From NCBI RefSeq assembly GCF_039541075.1, contig NZ_BAABFN010000022.1, positions 248,001 to 312,000 on the forward strand: DNA of 64,000 nucleotides, given 5' to 3'. The stretch comes from Compostibacter hankyongensis (lineage in GTDB: Bacteria > Bacteroidota > Bacteroidia > Chitinophagales > Chitinophagaceae). Of this stretch, positions 1 to 8,023 are shown one piece after another. How positions within the stretch are numbered: the stretch's first letter is position 1; every line of letters begins with the position of its first letter. Under the pieces are notes generated by a model that was given only the letters and a program-made list of their open reading frames with translations, was not told where the DNA came from and did no database searches. Both the position numbers and the translations under genes were made by a program.

Positions 1-1153
1 CCACAGCATAAGGAGGATGCAGATATTTTTTGATAAAATAAAAGTAGGCTTTGCCCGAAGGGGGATGAAATCCAACAGGGTTTTCCATCGCTTCAGTCGT
101 AAAAGATTCCCCACTGAGGCTACCCACGGCCACGCCGATCGAAGCTGGCAGGCGCTTGTCTCCATCTTCATATGAATCCACCATTTCCTGGGTCGGAACA
201 TTCCAGCCCCCGCTAGAAAGGCCGCCCCGCAAGTTTGTGCCGTGCAGGCCTAGTATGGCTTCCGTATTTGTTGTCTTTGGAATAAACCTCCATATAAAGT
301 CACTCTGCTGCCCGTCATTTCCTGCCTGGTACTGCACTTCAAATATCGACTCCCGGCTGTTTTTATGAGCGGGGTCAAAGACGTCGGCATAATTATCCAA
401 TAAGCCATAGTTCATATGGGTGATATCCAGCAACTCCTTTTCCGCTTTGGCGTATTCGCGCTCCGGCTTTGACATGTAGGCGTAAGCCAACAGCATTTTG
501 GCTGCGCCTCGCGTGGCCCTGCCCGACTGAGGAAAGGTTGTCGCCACAGGAAGCTTGGGAATAGCATTCGTGAGGTCTGCAATGATCTGACTGTATACCT
601 CTTCCACGGTATTCCTGGGTAAAAAAGCTTCTTTCTCCGAAGTCACTTCCTTGAGTTGCAAAGGGACACCGCCATAATGCTGAACCAGATCGTAATAATA
701 ATACGCCCTCAGGAACAGCGCCTCTCCCGACAAGGTGTCCTTTACGCCCTGCGCTATATCCTCCCGGTTCTCCAGTCGGCTAAGAACGGTGTTCACCTTG
801 GCGATACCTGAATAATCATTTCCATATCGGTTGCCGGGATTGTTCGGCTCCTGGCTGGAGGTGGCATTATCCAGAAACTCTGCCATGGCTTCTGCACTGG
901 TTTCCGTTCCCCGGTCAGCCTGGTAAATCGTAAAAAAAGTATTATCGGACCGTATTTCGTCCATGTAAATGCCTGTCACGGCAATCAGTCGCAGGTTCGT
1001 ATAGGCGGAAACAACTGCCTGGTCAAACTCTGCAGCATTCTTAAAAAAAGAAACCGAGCTCAGCGAAGTCTCCGGAGCCAGGTTCAGGTTATCTTCGCTG
1101 CAGGATTGCAACGTAATCAAAGCAACTGCTATATACAGGAATATCTTTTTCAT
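1..1153 (-). CDS. SusD/RagB-family nutrient-binding outer-membrane lipoprotein (3' end outside window)
   Basis: I translated this by eye from the ATG at 1153; the frame stays open to the left edge, about 384 codons. The product starts MKKIFLYIAVALITLQSC, a lipoprotein signal ending in a lipobox cysteine, followed by SEDNLNLAPETSLSSVSFF, the usual SusD N-terminus. Further SusD-like stretches are the helical segment with FLRAYYYYDLVQHYGGVPL and the RATRGAAKMLLAYAYM repeat region. SusD proteins lie on the outer surface of the outer membrane, over the SusC barrel, and capture glycans. It sits 33 bp downstream of a SusC gene on the same strand, so the two form one unit. The normal family length is 450-600 residues, so roughly a quarter is missing at the window edge. 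Substrate unknown; the neighbouring rhamnosidase-like gene hints at a rhamnose-containing glycan. Confidence 0.93.
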   Translation of the reverse strand, partial: MKKIFLYIAVALITLQSCSEDNLNLAPETSLSSVSFFKNAAEFDQAVVSAYTNLRLIAVTGIYMDEIRSDNTFFTIYQADRGTETSAEAMAEFLDNATSSQEPNNPGNRYGNDYSGIAKVNTVLSRLENREDIAQGVKDTLSGEALFLRAYYYYDLVQHYGGVPLQLKEVTSEKEAFLPRNTVEEVYSQIIADLTNAIPKLPVATTFPQSGRATRGAAKMLLAYAYMSKPEREYAKAEKELLDITHMNYGLLDNYADVFDPAHKNSRESIFEVQYQAGNDGQQSDFIWRFIPKTTNTEAILGLHGTNLRGGLSSGGWNVPTQEMVDSYEDGDKRLPASIGVAVGSLSGESFTTEAMENPVGFHPPSGKAYFYFIKKYLHPPYAV

Positions 1154-1186
1154 AATGTTTAGTTTAAGATCAAACACAAGGCTTAC

Positions 1187-4100
1187 TCAGAATCCCACAT
1201 CTACACCCAGGGTAAATATCCGGCTGACGGGGTAGGCGGTAAAATCCCGACCCTGGTTCAATCCGTTCAGACCGTTCAGTCCCGCCTCAGGATTCATGCC
1301 CGGATAATTCGTCAGTATAAAGGCATTCTGCGCACTGAAATATACCCGGGCATTTTTGACATACGGATTTCTGGCAAGCGGCAATCTGTAGCCAAGCGTG
1401 ATATTCTTTGCGGCCAGGTAGGATCCGTCAAACACCTGACGTGAAGTGAAATTCCGGAAATCCGCAGTAGTGCCTGCCCTGGTCCTCGGGTATATGCCGT
1501 CCCCCGGGTCTTCTTCCGATCTCCACCGGTTGGCCACACCTTTTCTCACATTAAAGACCCCGTCCAGGTTCTCGGTGGATTGAAAAGCGTCGTCGGCAAT
1601 ATCGTTGCCCACAGAACCGGCGAATACGATACTCAGATCAAAATTGTTATAGCTGAATTGGTTCGTCATCCCGTAGATAAAATCGGGGTTCGGATTACCG
1701 ATAAAGGTCCGGTCATTCTCATCGATAATACCGTCAGGCACGCCGTCGGGGCCGCTGATGTCTTTAAACCTCGCGGTTCCGACCATTGCTGTAGCGTCAT
1801 GAGGCTGCGTATCAAACTCCTCCTGCGTCATATACACTCCGGTATTGATATACCCGTAAAAAAGACCGATAGGATGGCTTACGGCCGTCCTGTTGTCATC
1901 CCAGTAGAGCTGATATCCGCCTATCGGGGCATTATTGGTACCAAGCTTTTCTACCCGGTTCCGGTCAAACGAAATATTAAAGCTGGTGCTCCACCGAAAT
2001 GCACCGGTGAGGTTTTGAGACGTTATGCTGAACTCGTGTCCCCAGAAGTTAAACTGCCCGATATTCGAAGTAATGCTGCTAAAGCCGGATTGAACTGGAA
2101 TATCAACCTGATATAACAGCCCTGCCGTCTTTTTCCTGTAATAATCGTAGGTAAAGGCAATGCGGTCGTTAAAAAGACCCAGATCGAGGCCGATATCCAG
2201 CCCGTCGGTTGTTTCCCAGGTGAGGTTGGAGTTCCCGATACCGTTCAGGGATTTCCCCGGGGTCACCTTGTCGTCGAATACATAGTTATCCGAGTTGACC
2301 GACGCCAGATAAGTATAATCCCCTATGTTGTTGTTGCCGGTTTTTCCATAGCTGGCCCTCAGCTTTAAGAAGCTGATTCCCTTCACATTATGCAAAAACC
2401 CCTCTTCCGAGACTACCCAGCCGACCGATACGGAAGGAAAATTACCCCATTTATTATTCGATCCGAACCGGGAAGACCCGTCCCGCCGGAAAGCGAGCGA
2501 AAGCAGGTATTTGCTGTTGTAATTATAATTCAACCGGGCAATATAGGACAACAACGAAGAAGCGTTAGTGCCCACATCTCCTATTCTTGTCGTCGCGGCA
2601 TTCACCCATCCGATATTGTCGTCCGGGAACTGGGTGCCGTTTATGTTGCTGTTTTCAAAATTATAACGCTGAGCAGTATAACCCACAAGCGCATCGATGT
2701 TATGTTTATCATGGATGGTCTTCTGATAGGTCAGGGTATTTTCGATCAGCCAGGTCAGAAAGCTGCTGGTGTTATAACTTCCCGTGGCAGGCTGCGGCGG
2801 CGCCCCTCCAAGCCCTCCCTGTGCCGTTGAAGGCGTGAAGGTCCGGTTGACCGTATTATCCGTATTTGCATTCAGGCTTATCTTATACCGCAGTCCTTTC
2901 AGGATTTCATATTCTCCGAAAGCATTGGCCAGCACGGTGGTTTCTTTGGTAGGATTAGCTCTTTCCTTTAATACGAGATAGTAATTGGGATTGGGAAACA
3001 TGCCGGGCTGTGAAAAAGAGACGGGATAGGTTCCGTCCGGATTTTTATAGTTAAGCGTAGGGTCCATCAGGTAGGCGGACTGAATGATATTGCGTCCATT
3101 ACCCAAGCCGGAAGTAATCTGGCTGCGGCGGTAGGTCACGCCAATATTTAATCCGAATGTCAGCCGGTCCGATGCGGAATAGGTATTATTCGCCCTGGCG
3201 GTAACCCGTTCTGCATAGGTATTGAGCATTACCCCCTCCTGCCGGTTATAGTTGAGGTTTACGGCAGATTTCAGATCATTTACGCCTGTGGAAAGGGAAA
3301 GGTTATAATTCTGTGTAAGTGCTTTCCGCAGCAGCACATCAAACCAGTCCGTACCGTCGTCCGGTCCGTATTGTTCGGGGTGTTGGTATATCTCCGGAAC
3401 TCCTCCGGTATAGCCTTCATATTTGGCGGCATCTTCGTAAAATTCTTTTTTGAACTGGGCAAATTCCCGCGCATTCATCAGATCCGGCTTTCCCCTATCC
3501 GGAACAGATTCCACACCTACATAAGTGCTGAATTGTATGTTTTTCTGACCCGATTTGGCCTGCTTCGTGGTAACGAGTATTACCCCATTCGCCGCCCGGG
3601 AACCATACAGGGAAGAAGCAGCAGCATCTTTCAGCACGGTAACCGACTCAATCTCATCGGGACTCAATACCTCAAGTCCGCTCACCGAAGGAAATCCGTC
3701 TATCACGATCAGCGGCCCGTTGCCGGCATTTATCGAGGCCGCCCCGCGGATGCGGAAAGACATGTTCGCCCCCGGCTCGCCATTATTATTGTTGATCTGA
3801 ACACCGGCTAACTTACCCTGCATTTTCTGGCCAATATTACTTACCGGCATATCTTTAACTTCGTTCGCATTCAGCTGGCTTACCGATCCGGTCACTTCCC
3901 GCACATCCTGCTTGCCATAGCTGACTACCACCACTTCATCGAGCTTGGCATTCCCCGGCTCAAGCCGGATAAGGATACCGGACAGACGGTCTACCGGAAC
4001 TTCTTTCGTCTTGTATCCTATGGAGGACAGTACCAGAACTGCCGGCGGATGCCCCGGCAATTGAAATACACCGTCGGCGCCGGTGGTTGTCCCCTGACTG

Positions 4101-4321
4101 CCGTCTTTCAGGGCGACCGTCACCCCGGCCAGGGGCTGTCCGCTCAGGCTGTCCGTTACCTTGCCGGAAATCCTGTCTCCCTGTTGCGCGGACAGGGAAG
4201 AACAAAGCAGGACGCAGCCCAGCATGCAGAGGGCAGTCCTGATACGGGATCGGATAAAACAAAATGGTGTAAACATAACGCAGGTTTTAGTATGGATAAA
4301 GACTCGTTTCCGAAGATTCAT
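1187..4321 (-). CDS. SusC/RagA-family TonB-dependent outer-membrane receptor
   Basis: Imports oligosaccharides (or peptides) across the outer membrane with TonB energy, paired with the SusD downstream. After a signal peptide ending in SLSAQQ there is a carboxypeptidase-regulatory-like domain (GKVTDSLSGQPLAGVTVALK), a TonB-box-like segment (LDEVVVVSYGKQ), a plug domain (IRGAASINAGNGPLIVIDG) and a long barrel ending in an aromatic strand (IFTLGVDVGF). The 1044 residues are normal for the family. The listed start at 4321 has an AGGAAGGAGA stretch just upstream; an internal ATG at 4276 would give a tidier signal peptide (MFTPFCFIRSRIRTALCMLG) and is equally possible. A perfect -7 element lies about 100 bp upstream. 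Divergent from the rhamnosidase-like gene, so the three may form a small polysaccharide utilisation locus continuing past the left edge. Confidence 0.95.
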   Translation of the reverse strand: MNLRKRVFIHTKTCVMFTPFCFIRSRIRTALCMLGCVLLCSSLSAQQGDRISGKVTDSLSGQPLAGVTVALKDGSQGTTTGADGVFQLPGHPPAVLVLSSIGYKTKEVPVDRLSGILIRLEPGNAKLDEVVVVSYGKQDVREVTGSVSQLNANEVKDMPVSNIGQKMQGKLAGVQINNNNGEPGANMSFRIRGAASINAGNGPLIVIDGFPSVSGLEVLSPDEIESVTVLKDAAASSLYGSRAANGVILVTTKQAKSGQKNIQFSTYVGVESVPDRGKPDLMNAREFAQFKKEFYEDAAKYEGYTGGVPEIYQHPEQYGPDDGTDWFDVLLRKALTQNYNLSLSTGVNDLKSAVNLNYNRQEGVMLNTYAERVTARANNTYSASDRLTFGLNIGVTYRRSQITSGLGNGRNIIQSAYLMDPTLNYKNPDGTYPVSFSQPGMFPNPNYYLVLKERANPTKETTVLANAFGEYEILKGLRYKISLNANTDNTVNRTFTPSTAQGGLGGAPPQPATGSYNTSSFLTWLIENTLTYQKTIHDKHNIDALVGYTAQRYNFENSNINGTQFPDDNIGWVNAATTRIGDVGTNASSLLSYIARLNYNYNSKYLLSLAFRRDGSSRFGSNNKWGNFPSVSVGWVVSEEGFLHNVKGISFLKLRASYGKTGNNNIGDYTYLASVNSDNYVFDDKVTPGKSLNGIGNSNLTWETTDGLDIGLDLGLFNDRIAFTYDYYRKKTAGLLYQVDIPVQSGFSSITSNIGQFNFWGHEFSITSQNLTGAFRWSTSFNISFDRNRVEKLGTNNAPIGGYQLYWDDNRTAVSHPIGLFYGYINTGVYMTQEEFDTQPHDATAMVGTARFKDISGPDGVPDGIIDENDRTFIGNPNPDFIYGMTNQFSYNNFDLSIVFAGSVGNDIADDAFQSTENLDGVFNVRKGVANRWRSEEDPGDGIYPRTRAGTTADFRNFTSRQVFDGSYLAAKNITLGYRLPLARNPYVKNARVYFSAQNAFILTNYPGMNPEAGLNGLNGLNQGRDFTAYPVSRIFTLGVDVGF

Positions 4322-4423
4322 TGGTCTCCTTCCTCAGGTTCAGACCCGGCTACCGATGTCGCCTTGTAACTGATAAAACACGCTGCCGTAAATAATAGGG
4401 AATTAGCTGTAAGAAGAACTATA

Positions 4424-4431
4424 CAAATATA
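4424..4431 (-). promoter_or_regulatory. Bacteroidota -7 promoter element for the susC/susD pair
   Basis: Read on the minus strand this is TATATTTG, an exact match to the Bacteroidota -7 consensus TAnnTTTG, about 100 bp before the SusC start. I could not place a convincing -33 TTG at 17-23 bp, so this is a one-box call. The 310-bp divergent region 4322-4630 is AT-rich between about 4370 and 4490; beyond this element I see no clear operator palindrome or RNA gene in it. Confidence 0.5.
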
Positions 4432-4630
4432 ATTTTGACCAAAGGCTGTCCTATATAGAAATTGACAAATACTTTATACTTTTTGATATTTCGCACCGCA
4501 CCGGTAAGCTTCGAACCACGGAAGAGATATCCGGCAGCTTTCCCGGGCAGGATAGCACAGGATACCTTCTTTTACCCCCTTTTCTATTTTGCTTGCCGGT
4601 TTACAACACTTTCTGATAAATAATCAACGC

Positions 4631-6400
4631 ATGTATAAAGCAATTTTGGGCAGCTTTCTGCTGGCGGGTGTAATGAGCTTTTCGGCCAGCGCCCAGATGC
4701 CACCGGTTTTCGGGAAGGAATATGCCGGGAAAGTGAGAAGCGACAGCCTGACTCACCGGTATATCACCCCCTTACGCATCATATGGCAATCGGATACTTC
4801 CGGAACGAACATTCAGCACGCAGACCGGCTGCTGCTTCCCGATAACGGTCAGGCCGATCTGAGTAACCGCAATCTCTGCCTGCTAAAGAATACCGGCAGT
4901 GAAAAGGCGGGCATCCTGCTGGATTTTGGAAAAGAGCTCCACGGAGGCATTCATATCACCACGGGAATGATGAAGGTCAACAAACCGGTAAAAGTGCGTA
5001 TCCGTTTCGGAGAATCGGTCAGCGAGACCATGTCCGACGTCAGCGATACGCTGCACGATGCTACCAATGACCATGCGATGCGGGATTTTGTGGTACAGCT
5101 TCCCTGGCTGGGTAGTCTTGAGATGGGCAATACCGGCTTCCGCTTTGTACGCATCGACCTGGTCGACCCCGATGCAGAGCTGCTGCTGAAAAATGTAACA
5201 GCAGTTTTTACCTTCCGCAATCTCCCCTACCTGGGCTCTTTTTCCTGCAGCGATACCCTGCTGAATAAAATATGGATGACCGGGGCCTACACTGTACAGC
5301 TGAATATGCAGGACTACCTTTGGGATGGCATAAAACGCGACCGCCTGGTATGGGTCGGGGATATGGGACCTGAAGTGGCCACCATCAATACCGTGTTCGG
5401 ATACAACGGGGTGGTGCCCAAAAGCCTGGATCTCTCCCGCGACGTCACACCGCTGCCGGGCTGGATGAACGGCATCAGCGCCTACTCGATGTGGTGGGTG
5501 CTGATCCAGCGCGACTGGTATTATCATAATGGCAACAAAGCATACCTGCAGCAGCAAAAAGACTACCTCGTAAAGCTGCTGGACTACCTTATCGGCAAGA
5601 TCGGGCCGGACAATACCGAAAAGCTCGACGGCACCCGCTTCCTGGACTGGCCCTCCAGCGAGAATCCGGAAGCAGTACACGCCGGGCTGCAAGCCCTGAT
5701 GGTAATGACCCTGGATGCCGGAGCCGATCTTTGTAAATATCTGAACGAGCCGGCTACTGCGGCGAAATGCCGGGCTGCGATTGCCAGGCTAAAACAAGCG
5801 GTGCCCGATCCCAACCATTCCAAACAGGCCGCCGCCCTGCTGGCGCTGTCCGGTCTCATGCCTGCAGACAAGGCGGACAAGACCATCCTCAGCGTCGGCG
5901 GTGCACAGCACTTCTCCACTTTTTACGGCTATTATATGCTGCAGGCGCAGGCCAAGGCCGGCAATATCCGGGGGGCGCTGGATAATATCCGCAGCTACTG
6001 GGGGGCGATGCTGAACATGGGCGCTACCACCTTCTGGGAGGACTTCAACCTGGACTGGACCAAAAACGCGTTCAGGATCGACGAGCTTCCCATACCGGGC
6101 AAGAAAGACATACATGGCGACTATGGCGCTTATTGCTACAAGGGGTTCCGTCACAGCCTCTGCCACGGCTGGTCTTCCGGCCCTACTTCCTGGCTGACCG
6201 AACATGTGCTTGGAGTAAAGGTGGTTGAGCCGGGGTGTAAAGCGGTGCGCATCACTCCTCAGCTTGGCGATCTGGAATGGGCAAAGGGAACCTTTCCCAC
6301 CCCTTACGGACTGATCAGGATCAGCTGCCGCAAGCTCCCCGGCGGAAAGACCGACACAAAGATCACCGCTCCGCCGGGCGTAAGGATCATCCGCTCCTGA
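4631..6400 (+). CDS. Exported alpha-L-rhamnosidase-like (GH78 type) six-hairpin glycosidase
   Basis: The predicted 589-residue protein begins with a clear signal peptide (MYKAILGSFLLAGVMSFSASAQ); an in-frame ATG at 4589 would add 14 residues before it and is less likely. A beta-rich region (about residues 50-210) precedes an (alpha/alpha)6-barrel region. Residues near 231-243 read DGIKRDRLVWVGD, matching the acidic, arginine-rich active-site motif of GH78 enzymes. TTFWEDFNLDW near 466-476 supplies another conserved acidic site. The C-terminus has the usual small beta domain (WAKGTFPTPYGLI). GH78 enzymes remove terminal L-rhamnose from glycans; the exact family cannot be proved by eye, and related families share the fold. 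It diverges from SusC, consistent with periplasmic trimming of the imported glycan. Confidence 0.82.
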   Translation: MYKAILGSFLLAGVMSFSASAQMPPVFGKEYAGKVRSDSLTHRYITPLRIIWQSDTSGTNIQHADRLLLPDNGQADLSNRNLCLLKNTGSEKAGILLDFGKELHGGIHITTGMMKVNKPVKVRIRFGESVSETMSDVSDTLHDATNDHAMRDFVVQLPWLGSLEMGNTGFRFVRIDLVDPDAELLLKNVTAVFTFRNLPYLGSFSCSDTLLNKIWMTGAYTVQLNMQDYLWDGIKRDRLVWVGDMGPEVATINTVFGYNGVVPKSLDLSRDVTPLPGWMNGISAYSMWWVLIQRDWYYHNGNKAYLQQQKDYLVKLLDYLIGKIGPDNTEKLDGTRFLDWPSSENPEAVHAGLQALMVMTLDAGADLCKYLNEPATAAKCRAAIARLKQAVPDPNHSKQAAALLALSGLMPADKADKTILSVGGAQHFSTFYGYYMLQAQAKAGNIRGALDNIRSYWGAMLNMGATTFWEDFNLDWTKNAFRIDELPIPGKKDIHGDYGAYCYKGFRHSLCHGWSSGPTSWLTEHVLGVKVVEPGCKAVRITPQLGDLEWAKGTFPTPYGLIRISCRKLPGGKTDTKITAPPGVRIIRS

Positions 6401-6462
6401 TGTGCATGCCGCCGCTGCGGTAGCGCTTCGGATAAATAACTTCCCGTCGCTGTAAAAAGGAT

Positions 6463-6470
6463 TATCTTTG
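6463..6470 (+). promoter_or_regulatory. Promoter -7 element of the tRNA-Pro gene
   Basis: TATCTTTG matches TAnnTTTG exactly and lies 49 nt before the tRNA. Transcription would begin near 6476. The leader contains a small hairpin (GGCCG at 6483-6487 with CGGCC at 6493-6497). No TTG is seen at the -33 position; TTC at 6441 has suitable spacing. Confidence 0.6.
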
Positions 6471-6518
6471 CCGCAGCGATAAGGCCGTTTTCCGGCCGGT
6501 TGACATCGCTTTCCGGAT

Positions 6519-6592
6519 CGAGAAGTGGCGCAGGCCGGTAGCGCACCTGGTTTGGGACCAGGGGGTCGCAGGTTCGAATCCTGTCTTCTCGA
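6519..6592 (+). tRNA. tRNA-Pro (anticodon TGG)
   Basis: A full 74-nt cloverleaf can be drawn. The acceptor stem pairs CGAGAAG (6519-6525) with CTTCTCG (6585-6591), with discriminator A at 6592. The anticodon stem CCTGG/CCAGG encloses the loop TTTGGGA, with anticodon TGG at 6553-6555. The T arm reads CAGG-TTCGAAT-CCTG. CCA is not encoded, so it would be added enzymatically. It reads proline CCN codons, mainly CCA. The antisense strand gives open frames that often contaminate databases; they are not genes. Confidence 0.96.
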
Positions 6593-6711
6593 CAAATGCC
6601 GGCAAAGCCTCCGCGAAGCGGGGGCTTTTTGCTTTTAGAGCAGACCGCATCGGACTTGTCCGGATGCGGACAGCGAAAAAAGTAAAAAGCCAAAGGCTTT
6701 GCCGGCATTTG
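6593..6711. repeat. 119-bp nested inverted repeat downstream of the tRNA
   Basis: An 18-bp perfect inverted repeat closes the element: 6593-6610 pairs with 6694-6711 (core AATGCCGGCAAAGCCT and its reverse complement). Inside lie the tRNA terminator hairpin and a second hairpin (CCGCATC 6645-6651 with GATGCGG 6663-6669, and GGAC/GTCC around TT). As DNA it could form a cruciform, and as RNA a three-way junction. The outer left arm overlaps the terminator's left arm, so the two folds compete. Confidence 0.8.
6606..6636 (+). terminator. Intrinsic terminator of the tRNA-Pro gene
   Basis: AGCCTCCGC (6606-6614) pairs over nine positions, including one T·G wobble, with GCGGGGGCT (6618-6626) around a GAA loop, and is followed by TTTTTGCTTTT. 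It starts 14 nt after the tRNA. Confidence 0.85.
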
Positions 6712-6884
6712 GCACCTCCCTCTTTAGGATCGCCGTAGGCAATCCTGCCTTTGAAGTAGATGCAGAGATTGCTCGTGCAGCTGCGGAGAACGCAAAAAGC
6801 AGGACGTGCCGCAGGCGCGGCCGGGGCATTGTATATTTGGCTGCCTCCCCTTAGGATCAGCGAAGCTAATCCTGTCTTCTTGAA
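6708..6884. repeat. Two imperfect direct repeats, each with a covarying hairpin
   Basis: Two units of about 47 bp begin at about 6708 and 6837, period 127 bp. Each has TTTGGC, a CCTCCC tract, TTAGGATC, a hairpin, then AATCCTG and a CTT-rich tail. The hairpins are 6726-6746 and 6853-6873, with arms AGGAT and ATCCT, one conserved C/A mismatch, and an inner 3-bp stem that is GCC/GGC in the first and AGC/GCT in the second. The change at two base pairs preserves pairing. The tail of the second unit (6868-6880) copies 13 nt of the tRNA 3' end. The rest of 6637-6994 holds no gene I can support. Confidence 0.7.
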
Positions 6885-7009
6885 AAAACTTGCTGTGGCA
6901 AAAACTTTTTTATTTAAACTTGCAATGCTGCGAGTAGTTCCGCATATCCCAAATGCGAAAGTTTTTTCAATAATATTACCTGACTTCGTCTCTATTGAAA
7001 ATCCATATC

Positions 7010-7237
7010 ATGGAGGGCAGCAATTACAGCGAACATATAATCATCGATCCTAATGTCAGATTCGGGAAGCCCGTGATTAAGGGAACCCGTATTTCTGTAT
7101 TTGACGTCCTGAGTTGGCTCGCAAACGGAATGTCTCAGGAAGAGATATTGCAAGATTTTCCGGAATTGACCGGAGAGCAGATACGCTCTTCCCTGGCTTA
7201 CGCCGCTGATCGTGAACACAAGCTCCGTATCGCATAA
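7010..7237 (+). CDS. DUF433 antitoxin-like protein (VapB-type)
   Basis: 75 residues from the ATG at 7010 (a TTG at 6995 would add five). The sequence IDPNVRFGKPVIKGTRISV followed by LSWLANGMSQEEILQDFPEL is the typical DUF433 winged-helix pattern. DUF433 proteins are generally encoded directly before DUF5615 PIN-like toxins, where they are presumed DNA-binding antitoxins that autoregulate. Here the downstream partner begins after one base but is broken (7239-7449), so this antitoxin appears to be orphaned. The reading frame itself is intact. It follows the repeat-rich patch behind the tRNA, a typical site for acquired small modules. Confidence 0.85.
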   Translation: MEGSNYSEHIIIDPNVRFGKPVIKGTRISVFDVLSWLANGMSQEEILQDFPELTGEQIRSSLAYAADREHKLRIA

Positions 7238-7238
7238 A

Positions 7239-7449
7239 GTGAGATTATTACTGGACCAGAACATTTCCTTTCGTGTAATAAGGAAAATTTCCTTCCTATT
7301 TCCCGAAGCCAGGCAAGTTTGCGAGTTTACAAACCGGAAATACTCGCACCAACCATATTGCCCAGCTGCTGCTGAATAAAGCTGAAGATATTGTGGCGTT
7401 TATTACACAAAACGACTACGACGAAGTTGCCTGCCTCGAGATTGAATAA
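7239..7449 (+). pseudogene. DUF5615 PIN-like toxin, remnant with internal deletion and frameshift
   Basis: From the GTG at 7239 the frame reads VRLLLDQNISFRVIRKISFL, the family N-terminus with its conserved acidic DQN motif, and stops at 7379 after 46 residues. A second frame starting near 7338 reads GNTRTNHIAQLLLNKAEDI and then VAFITQNDYDEVACLEIE to the stop at 7449, the family C-terminus. The middle part, which normally carries the second acidic catalytic segment (TxDxDF type), is absent, and the two pieces are in different frames. Intact family members are about 110 residues; the two pieces encode too few. I infer deletion of roughly 40-45 codons, so the toxin is inactive. The DUF433 gene ends one base upstream. 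Confidence 0.82.
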
Positions 7450-7469
7450 AACGACCAAAGAAGAATTGG

Positions 7470-7880
7470 TTAAGAAGGGGTTCCTTTTCCCGTTTCACAG
7501 TATGATTTTAAACTTGTCATGAACCGGCCCCAATCATAGTTGCAGCCTGCAAAGGTATCTGTAATAGCGCGCCAGCCGGAGTGAGCAAAACGCAACAGCG
7601 TCCTTTCATTTCTTTCTTCCAGCTCAAAAGATATATTTGTACCCATCCATTCGTCAATCGACCGGATGCACAGCCATTCCACTCTTTTTCCGGGATCCAG
7701 AACGGTCACTTTCATTTCATTTCGAAAGTCGCCGAAGGTAAATACGTTTACAAACCCTTCTTCCGGCCGGGCTACCGTTTGTTTCGCCCACCAGCCTGAA
7801 AGTCCCTCCTGCGTGGTAAGGGCTTCATAAATTTTTTCAGGGGCTGCCTTAATCACTACGTTGTGCCTGATGTCTGCCAT
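7470..7880 (-). CDS. SRPBCC (AHSA1-like) domain protein
   Basis: 136 residues forming one START-like/AHSA1 domain: it opens IRHNVVIKAAPEKIYEALTT, followed by EGLSGWWAKQTV and the C-terminal GWRAITDTFAGCNYDWGRF helix seen in this family. SRPBCC proteins have a hydrophobic pocket and bind lipids or small organic ligands; many bacterial ones have no assigned reaction. It is cytosolic, with no signal. It diverges from the GlxA-type regulator at 8024. A perfect minus-strand -7 element (TACTTTTG, 7923-7930 on this numbering) lies upstream and overlaps an inverted repeat, suggesting that it is repressed. Confidence 0.88.
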   Translation of the reverse strand: MADIRHNVVIKAAPEKIYEALTTQEGLSGWWAKQTVARPEEGFVNVFTFGDFRNEMKVTVLDPGKRVEWLCIRSIDEWMGTNISFELEERNERTLLRFAHSGWRAITDTFAGCNYDWGRFMTSLKSYCETGKGTPS

Positions 7881-7928
7881 GGTTATTGATTTTTAGAGAT
7901 GAGCAACTTGCATATAACAGGACAAAAG

Positions 7929-7946
7929 TATTGTCTAAATACAATA
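7929..7946. promoter_or_regulatory. Inverted repeat overlapping the SRPBCC promoter (candidate operator)
   Basis: TATTGT (7929-7934) and ACAATA (7941-7946) form a perfect 6-6-6 inverted repeat in the divergent region. Its left arm overlaps the minus-strand -7 box at 7923-7930, where a bound protein would block the SRPBCC promoter. The neighbouring GlxA-type regulator is the obvious, unproven candidate. Confidence 0.45.
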
Positions 7947-7978
7947 TTCTTAGGGTGTAAAACGGACTTTATAGTGGG

Positions 7979-8009
7979 TTGATCTGGACATCATAAGTTT
8001 TTATCTTTG
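7979..8009 (+). promoter_or_regulatory. Promoter of the GlxA-type regulator gene
   Basis: TTG at 7979-7981 is followed by a 20-bp spacer and TATCTTTG at 8002-8009, a full match to the Bacteroidota -33/-7 promoter. The start codon at 8024 lies about 10 nt after the expected transcription start, so the leader is very short. Confidence 0.75.
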
Positions 8010-8023
8010 TCAAAAGAAATATC

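Noticed and set aside
5789..6708. Long minus-strand frames across the tRNA and the end of the rhamnosidase-like gene
   Set aside because: They translate the antisense of tRNA-Pro (the well-known false pattern RQDSNLRPPGPKPGALP) and run over a convincing plus-strand gene.
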